From: Posidonia oceanica
Lineage: Eukaryota; Streptophyta; Magnoliopsida; Alismatales; Posidoniaceae
Direction: 5' to 3'
Assembly: GCA_037176725.1 (NCBI GenBank)
Contig: JAZBRS010000044.1
Coordinates: 372,001-436,000, forward strand
DNA: 64,000 nucleotides
The position numbers and the translations under genes were made by a program. The notes beneath the pieces were generated by a model, which was not told the origin of the DNA, searched no databases, and saw only the letters and a list, made by a program, of their open reading frames with translations. This document shows, piece by piece, positions 57,115 through 64,000 of the stretch (position 1 is the stretch's first letter; each line of letters opens with the position of its first letter).

Positions 57115-58699
57115 TGTGGATGTGGATTATGGGGGGTGTTTGGATGAAGATAACAATGCTTCCACGACGTCATTCACTTTGTTGTGATCGCTACTTATCA
57201 ATGGGCGGACAAGGCGCCTGGGGAGATGATGATGATGTGGGTACTCGGCTCACTGGATTGACGGCAGGATGTCGTCTAGTGGCTTCCTAGTGTTACGTGA
57301 GCGTATTACTTTCCTTCAAAACAAATAAAAAAACAAGAGATCTAGATAAGTTTGTGTGTAGTAAATGATAACAAAAGAAAACAGAGAATATTATAGACAA
57401 ATGAATCTAATACTAACCGGGGGTTGTTCCCCGCATGCTTATGCTATGGGTCCTATGTTAAGGAATGCAATATGAAATGAAAAAGTAGATTGGAAGAAGA
57501 TACCCCTTCACCCTCGTGTTGTGTACAGTGGAGCGAGGAAGTGGAGGCACGGTCGGAGCTCCGGCTAGGCTCGAGATCTCTGGGATCTAGGTTTCTGGAT
57601 GTAGTGATCTCTGGGATCGATAATGAAGGCTAGGGTTTCTTTCTTAGAAGATGACTCTCTCTCTTTCTAAATGTGGCCTCCTTAAAACCCTAAAATTCAC
57701 CCCCTCGAGTACTGACTCACGGAGCCTTTTTATAAGTTCGTGGGGCATGGGTGGCTCAAACCTAAGAATGTTCGAGAAGTTTCTAGAAGAAAATAGATTT
57801 TTAGTGTTAGTCGCCGCATAGGCAGGCGACTGGGATAAATATCTCCTGAAAAGATCGTGGAAATGCCGTGGAAAACACCGCGTAACCAGGTCAGCAGAGT
57901 CCACGTCAGCTAGTCGTCGCATATAGTGGTGCTTAGCTGCTGCACTATTCCAGGCAACTAAAATAATTGTTTCTGATTTTTAGGAGGTTCTAAGGGATTG
58001 GTTTCTGATTTTTAGGGATTGGATTAGCACATCAAAACGTGTTAAAAAAATCAAGATATTTGTTTGGGGCCACCTTGGATTTTCTAGATTGTTCTTTGAT
58101 TATTTTATTTATGATATATGTGTTATACCATATATTAAATGCTAGAAAATCATATAAATATCAATAATTTACGGAAAAATGTTATAATAACTTATAAAAT
58201 TCCCGTATATCATATTAATGCCCAGGATATTAATATTTAGCTGGAGAGAGAGATCTGATGCTAGTCGCCTGTCTGCCTGGCGCCTGCACAGTCTAGTCGT
58301 CGCTTTGAATGGCGTCTGACTGTGTCGCCGTTCTGGGAAGCAACTAGCTAGGTCTTTTGCATTTTTAACCCTGTCTTTTAAGTTAATCCAGAGAAACATG
58401 ATAAAAGCCCAAAAAACTTCAGACGTCTCATGAAATCATAAAAACGTCTTCTTTAACTCAAATCTGCCACTAATTTGAGTGGGATAAAAAGTGCTCAAGG
58501 TACTCAAACTTGCCACGAGTTTGGGCGAGTCAGCTCTGCTACAACTAATGACCTTGAGCTAATCAAAATCAAGCATTGTTTTTAAGTAAGTCATAAAAAC
58601 TCCTGAAAATATGTTATAAAGCATAGTTGTGTGATCTGTGTGCCTCAGAAGTTCCTGTCCTCTATGAACTCTCAGAAATGCGAAAATGGGATATCTACA
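57115..58699 (-). repeat. E5 5' LTR (right copy, 1585 bp)
   Basis: Left end TGTGGATGTGG, right end GGATATCTACA, followed by TSD AGTAC. Nearly the same as 49023-50611. Confidence 0.93.
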
Positions 58700-58704
58700 A
58701 GTAC

Positions 58705-58970
58705 GTCTATAATGGGCTTAAGCAACAAACCTCTAAATGCAAGGGGAAGCAGTCTCTCCATAAACACATGACAATCATAACTTTTCATTCCCTTGAAAGT
58801 GTATTTCTTGAGATCCTCAAGTTTTGATATATTCGATGCATATCCGTTTGGAAATTTTAAGTTGCTTACCCACTCACACACTGCCTTTATCTAATTCTTA
58901 TCAAGTGTGTACTTTCCCTTGGCCATTACAGTCTTTCCATTGGCATGCTCTATTAGGTGCAAGTCCTTAC
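58705..58970 (-). pseudogene. CACTA TNP2-like transposase, upstream part
   Basis: Encodes VMAKGKYTLDKN, then after an in-frame TAG IKAVCEWVSNLKFPNGY, LKKYTFKGMKSYDCHVFM, ERLLPLAFRGLLLKPIIDVL. This is the block just before the DUF4218-like part in TNP2 proteins. It continues in frame at 49022 once E5 and one TSD copy are removed. On its right, E6 cuts it at 58970. Confidence 0.85.
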
Positions 58971-60575
58971 TATAGATGTGGATTTGGGGGTGTTTGGATG
59001 AAATAGTCGGCGCTTCCACGTACGTCGACGACTTGATTTGATCGCCACTCGTCGATGGGCTGACAAGATGCCTGGGGGGAGATGTGGTGGATGTGGGTAG
59101 TTGGCTCACTAGATCAATGATAGGGTGTCGTCCAGCGGCGTCCTCATGCTATGCGAGCGGGTTCCTTTCCTTCAAAACAAATAAATAGATCTGGGTAAGT
59201 CCGGGTGTAGTAAATGATAATAGAAAGAGTAGAGAATAATATAAATAAGTAGATCTAATACTAACCGGGGGTGGTTCCCCGCATGCATATGCTATGGGTC
59301 CTATTTATGGAATGCAATAATGAAATAAAAAAGTAGATTGGAAGAAGATACTCCCTTCACCCTCGTGCTGTTTGCAATGGAGTGAGGAAGTGGAGGCACG
59401 GTTGGAGCTTCGGCTATACTCGAGATCTCGGGGATCTAAGGAGGGATATCGTGATCTCTGGGATCAAGGGTTTTTGGATTGAGAGTGGATTTAATTGGCT
59501 TTCCACACTTTGATTTTACCCCCCCACTAATGAATTTGCCTTCCCTTTGAGTACTGACTCACGAGGTCTATTTATAGGTTCGTGGGATACGGGTGGATCA
59601 GATCTAGGAAGTTTCTAGAAAAAAATAAATATTTATAGTAAGTCGCCGAATGAACCGACGACAAGCACAAATATCGCCCACAAATGACCTGGAAATGATG
59701 CGGAGGTCTGCTGACCGAGTCAAAGGAGGAGTCCACATAAGCAAGTCGCTGCTATCGGTGGTGTCTAAGCCTCAGCAGCTCCTGCTAGACTGGGTCAAAC
59801 AGAATCCACATCAGCTTGTCGCCACTCTTGCTGGTGCCTAGTTGCTGCATTATTCCAGGCCAAAATTTAGGTGTGTTTCTATTTTTAAGGGGGTGGTTTA
59901 GCACATTAAAAATGTGTTAAAATCAAGATATTAATCTGAAGCCACATAGGATTTTCTAGATTGTTCTTTGATTAATTATTTTATATGATATATGTGTTAT
60001 ATCATATATTAAATGCTGGAAAATCATATAAATATCAATAATTTATGAAAAAATGTTATAATAGCTTATAAAATTCCCGTATGTTATATTAATGCCCATG
60101 ATATTGATATTAAGCCGGAGAGAGTAGCAGGATGCTAGTCGCCTGTATATGTGGCACCTACATAGTCCAGTCACCGCTCTGAATGGCACCTGTCTGTGTC
60201 GCCGCTTTGGGAGGCAACTAGCTAGTCTTTTTGCATTTTTAACCCTGTCTTTTAAGTTGATCCAGAGAAACATGATAAAAACCTGGAAAACTTCAGATAT
60301 TCCATGAAATCATAAAAACATCTTCTTTAACTCAAATCTGCCACTGATTTGAGTGGAATAAAGAGTGTCCAAGGTACTCAAACTTGCCACCAGTTTGGGC
60401 AAGTCAGCTTTGCCACAGCTAACAACCTTGAGCCAAGTAAAATCAAGTATTGTTTTTAAGCAAATCATGAAAAATCCTGAAAATGTGTTAGTAAGCCTTA
60501 GTTATGCGACTCGGGGTGCCTCAGAAGTTCTTATCCTCTATGAACTCTCAGAATTGCGAAAATAGGATATCTACA
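58971..60575 (-). repeat. E6 3' LTR (1605 bp)
   Basis: Left end TATAGATGTGGATTTGG, right end GGATATCTACA. Aligns with the E5 LTRs but with many changes. Followed on the right by a decayed PPT complement (AATGTCCCTCCTTGG, 60576-60590). A small frame at 59650-59841 is not a recognisable gene. Confidence 0.85.
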
Positions 60576-60590
60576 AATGTCCCTCCTTGG

Positions 60591-63010
60591 AGTTGATCTT
60601 GGAACAAAATCGGCTTCAAGGTAAGAACGATGTCCCATTGAGCATTTCCTGAAAAGGGGAGCTCTGTTTCAAACAATTTGCCACAAGGGATGAAGAAAGA
60701 TAAAAAGAAGGGGTGAACTAACTCTGTGTCGGGAGATTGCCACACAGCCGAATGGTTTGATTAATTGCCGTCATATTGAAGGCTCAGGCATGGAGGGGTG
60801 AAGTCGGTTTTGGAGCAATGTGTCACAGCCGATGTTATGACCATGTCAACCATGTAGAGATATACTTCAACGGGGCAGAAGCTAAGGAGGAGATCGTGGG
60901 GCGTTACCCTTGTACGATCGAAAAGAAGTGCTCTTGTGGCATCATGTTTGAGATTTTACTCGGATTGGAATTGATTGAAGGATAGGTAGGAACTAGGTTA
61001 GCTCTAGGAGAATCACATGTCCTAAGGGTTTCTAACACTCTTGAAGGTCATTTTGCTCCGTTCGTGCACCACTTCCAATGATATGAGAAAATGCATGGAT
61101 GCATGTTTTAAGCAAACAATGATAATGCAAGGTCAACATGCAATGCAATGAATGGTCCATATGCTAGGTTAGGCCGGCGGGGTACGGTTGGTCCCAAACC
61201 ATATGGACATATGCAAAATAAATGAATGCAATTTGTTGTGGTCAAGTATTTTTCATCCTCGAGTGTGACCAGTACTCTCGGGAAAGGACTGTCATCCCAC
61301 AACTCGATTTGGCAAATAAAGGAATTCTATGATTAAAGAACCGGGTGACGGAGTGAACCCTTCCTTTACCAAATCGGGGTTTGCCTTTTAGTCAAAGTGG
61401 GTGTGCCTTTGCACACTACATGAGCCCCTAAGGCGTGAACTCATTCTTCAAATTGTGAGATTTATACCTACACACTTAACAAAAGTTGTTAGTAATCACA
61501 GGTGAACCTTTCCCAGTACCTAGGGAGATTGACTAAGTTATACTTGTATAGGAGATAAAGTAATCCCTTAATCAATACTACTTGAGAACTAGGTGGAGGG
61601 AATTAGTCTTGGCCTCAGTTAAAGAGATGGAAAATCGGAGCCCAGTAGACACCGATTGTGAGTCATCTGTAAATGCTCTAAAGATTATTACAGAAGCAAT
61701 GTCTTTGTTGAGAAAACGCACCCAAGTCGTGAGGTACGCTTGAGTAGGACGTTATCTCCAAATCTGAGATGAATCGATTTTTGCATCATCGGCCAGACCA
61801 ATTCCAATTTTCCTACCTACTAAGTTTTCACTTGTATGTAGGGTGGATGACACTTCTCTTTAGGGGTTTTTTTAGATTTTCTGATTTTTTTTTTTGAATT
61901 TTGGGATTTTCTGATTTTTTTGGTGTTTTGGGATTTTTTTATTTTTTTGTGTTTTGGGATTTTATGATTTTTTGGATTTTTGGATTGATTTTCTGATTTT
62001 TTGGTATTTTGGGATTTTCTGATTTTTTTTTTTTGGATTGATTTTCTGATTTTTTGGTATTTTGGGATTTTTGGTGTTTTTGGATTTTTGGATTGATGAG
62101 TGCAGTCACAACCTTCTACTTACAGATTTTGCAGTATTGCCTCGTATTATCTAGGATGAGAGAACTTTCTCTTCTAACATGCTTAGTCTTTTGAGAACTT
62201 GGGACCTCATATTAGCCTTAGTTTGATCATTGTCTCCTTCATTTACTCAGTCCTTGAACTTCTAGGGTTCCCTGTCCCTTGCCTGTGAGTGAGGTAAGTG
62301 GAGGATGTTTTGAGTACAGCAAGCTCTCGGCCTCGGCTCGGGCTTGAGTTCCGCTCGCCAGGTTCGGTCCTAATGCGCCTTTTAATTTTCTAGGATTTTC
62401 TTTTTTTTATTATTTATGGACAGCTTTCTTTGCTGCATTCTTTTCACTCTTTGGACAGCTCTTCGCTGACCTCTTTTATTGTCTTCTTTTTTTCTTTTTC
62501 TCACTTGGACAGCTTCTTTACTATCTTCTTTCCTCTCTTATTTGGACAGCTTCTTTGCTGCCTTCTTTTCTAGGCACTTTATTTGGCGAACGGCTCATAC
62601 CATTAGCCTCTGCTCCAAGCTTGCCTTTTTCTTACCTCCTCGTGCAAGTGTATGTGCGTATAGGACAAGGTTGAGGTTACCCTAGTTGTTCAGTTCCTTT
62701 TCTATTTGGGATACAACTTTCCTTCTTTGGCTAGGGTTCAGTCTTTGGTTCCTTTCTGGATTTTGGCATGCTAATTAAGGGTTTACTGTATGTAACTCCC
62801 AAGGATCTAAAGATGCCTTCAGGTTGTCACAACTAGTAGTTGGACCTTCCCTAGGTGTCATGGTCTCTGCTTAGAAACCTTAGGTAATATTTTGGTAATT
62901 CTGCTCAGTGCTCTAATTTGTTGGGTATAGTCCACACTCATCAATCATTATTTGTTTTATTTTAGGATTTATCTTAAGCAAAGTTAAAGGAAACAAAAGT
63001 ACAGAAGAAA
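60591..63010 (-). other. E6 3' UTR with T-rich repeat; no pol found
   Basis: Parallels 50627-53050 of E5. The T-rich simple repeat is at 61862-62098 (units like TTTTGGGATTTTTGG) and the GGACAGCTTCTTTGCTGCC repeat at about 62420-62570. No gene. Confidence 0.65.
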
Positions 63011-63663
63011 AAATGTCTTATTTACAAGTTCAAACTGATTTAACCACTGCCCTCAGTCGGGTTCAGTGGAACTTCGCACCTCCCTCCCCAAATGAAGGGA
63101 CTTACCTAAGGGGTGACCGTGGAGGTCTGCCCCTGGCGTTGAGTGGTCAGGTGCTCATGGCAGTTGTGGTGCATATTCTCGTCTCTCTTTCGGTTTGTGC
63201 CCAGTCCTTGCTTTATCCGGGTCGGAGTCGAACTCATCTCGACCCGTTTCTTGTATTGTGCCCCTGCTGGCCTCGCCCTTTGCACTGGAGCTTCTCAGAA
63301 TGTAACCATTAATGTTTTTATAAGGCTCTGCATTAACCTCTCCTTGACTATTGTGTTCATGATTGCCCCTGGTGTACCCACTTGTAGGATCGGGCAGCTT
63401 GGGAGGAGGATCAACTCTTACTTGTGCTACATGGAGATCTTGGCAGAGTGAATGGAGTGTATCTTCCATGTCATACCAGTTCGAGTCAGCATACTCATCA
63501 TAAATGGGCGACCAGTCTTCTTTGATCAGGTCCTGGAATATCTGAGAGTCTGACCCTTCTTCGTGGTCATTAGGCAGCTCTTTATTGTATGATTCAGATG
63601 GTGGTCCTTCATGGCTAAGGTCTAGAGGAGTGAGTTCCTAGTCTGCTTGTATATGTTAGATGG
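63011..63663 (-). pseudogene. gag: E6 gag, C-terminal fragment
   Basis: The minus strand reads VRVDPPPKLPDPTSGYTRGN, DEFDSDPDKARTGHKPKERR and EYAPQ, the counterpart of the E5 gag C-terminus (RIDPPPKPPDPTRGHTRGS...). The acidic IYDEY repeat is partly present near 63500. Cut at 63663, so capsid and knuckle are missing. Confidence 0.75.
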
Positions 63664-64000
63664 TTAAAAAGCCCACAGTTTTCTGAAATTGCACATAAGT
63701 CCATGTTTTTCAACTTTCACAAGTTTGCATGCTTTCTTTGCATTGCATTTAGGCCTTGTAAGTTTTCAAAAATTGCATTTAGGTCATTTTCGTGCATTTT
63801 TGCATGCATTCCTCCTAATTGACAATGCATTTAGCTCATGCACCACTGCATTAGCATTCTTGCATACATTTGCACTGTTTTGCACACACTTAGGGGCATT
63901 TTGCATGTAGGTCCCTGTAGTTTTCTAAAATTACACTTAGGTCCCTGCATTGCATTTTTGCCTGCATTTGTATTCCCATATCATCAGTCATTGCACTCCT
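63664..64000 (+). other. LTR-like TTGCAT-rich sequence, fragment
   Basis: Phrases such as TTGCATTTAGGTC, TTGCACATAAGTCC and TTGCATGTAGGTCC match the AT-rich zones of solo LTRs A (2880-3940) and B (22320-23350). The start lacks TGTAGACACC, so the left junction is not an LTR end. Runs off the window. Confidence 0.55.

Larger units (their letters stand above)
49023..58699 (-). mobile_element. E5: gag-only, non-autonomous LTR retrotransposon (9.7 kb)
   Basis: TSD AGTAC at 49018-49022 and 58700-58704. On the minus strand the LTR starts TGTAGATATCC and ends CCACATCCACA or CCACATCCATA. Read on the minus strand: 5' LTR 58699-57115, PBS, leader, gag 55744-53081, long 3' UTR, PPT, 3' LTR 50611-49023. 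The 2.4 kb between gag and the PPT show no pol. This fits the TR-GAG type of non-autonomous element described in plants. The LTRs are nearly the same by eye, so the insertion is young. Confidence 0.9.
58971..63663 (-). mobile_element. E6: second E5-family gag-only element, truncated
   Basis: Same orientation as E5 but more diverged. Its left LTR is intact. The internal region follows E5 through the 3' UTR into the gag C-terminus, then similarity stops at about 63663 (TATATGTTAGATGG here, TATATGCTGGATGG in E5 near 53740). Its other LTR and TSD are not seen. Confidence 0.82.
29350..64000 (-). mobile_element. CACTA (En/Spm) DNA transposon, right end outside window, carrying nested retroelements
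   Basis: Reading rightward from 29350 is CACTACTGGGGAAAATGG, a typical CACTA terminal sequence. The base triplet before it is CAA, a possible 3-bp TSD. Two CACTA-type genes follow on the minus strand: a Transposase_24-like gene (30384-31518) and a TNP2-like gene in three pieces (31870-32882, 48534-49022, 58705-58970). E3, E5 and E6 lie between the TNP2 pieces. The other terminal repeat is not in the window, so the right limit given is the window edge. Confidence 0.68.

Overview
The window is from a flowering-plant nuclear genome and consists almost entirely of nested transposable elements. I found no cellular gene, rRNA or tRNA. The evidence is LTRs with TG...CA-type ends and 5-bp target-site duplications (TSDs), a Tekay/Del-type chromovirus with an initiator-Met primer site, Tat/Ogre-type Ty3/gypsy parts with an extra RNase H, and a CACTA (En/Spm) element with TNP2-like and Transposase_24-like genes. 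The species cannot be told from the sequence.

Layout. (1) 1-28123 is the 3' part of a Tat/Ogre-like element, 'E1', running rightward and cut off at the left by the window: RNase H, integrase, a captured DUF7745/plant-mobile-domain-like ORF, a 2-kb hairpin array, a polypurine tract (PPT) and a 2.7-kb 3' LTR (25415-28123). E1 is interrupted twice. A 3.4-kb solo LTR sits in the integrase core (1315-4757, TSD CTCGC). A very long solo LTR sits in the 3' UTR (10241-24736, TSD CTGTC), and a complete 8.7-kb chromovirus 'E2' (13305-22044, TSD CAGAA) sits inside that solo LTR. (2) 28124-29349 is AT-rich sequence with no gene. (3) From about 29350 to the right edge is a CACTA element with its genes on the minus strand. 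Its TNP2-like gene is split by 'E3' (32883-48528, TSD GAAAG, plus strand), by 'E5' (49023-58699, TSD AGTAC, minus strand) and by 'E6' (58971 to about 63663, same family as E5, truncated). The 5' LTR of E3 holds another solo LTR in reverse orientation (34561-36960, TSD GAGAG). (4) 63664-64000 is LTR-like sequence rich in TTGCAT phrases.

How the parts relate. E3 and E5 have LTRs, a primer-binding site, gag and a PPT but no visible pol. They look like gag-only, non-autonomous elements (TR-GAG-like). They share the PPT core GGAGGGGCATC with E1, so a Tat-like partner could have supplied enzymes in trans. All gag and pol frames carry stops or frameshifts, so nothing here looks able to move on its own.

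The most interesting signal is RNA-like secondary structure in the 3' UTRs and LTRs of the Tat-like elements. Hairpins recur with conserved loops while their stems change in a compensatory way between copies. They occur as single cassettes, as PPT-proximal hairpins, as a conserved hairpin in six LTRs, and amplified into two roughly 2-kb tandem arrays. All lengths and pairings were read by eye; no alignments or folding programs were run.
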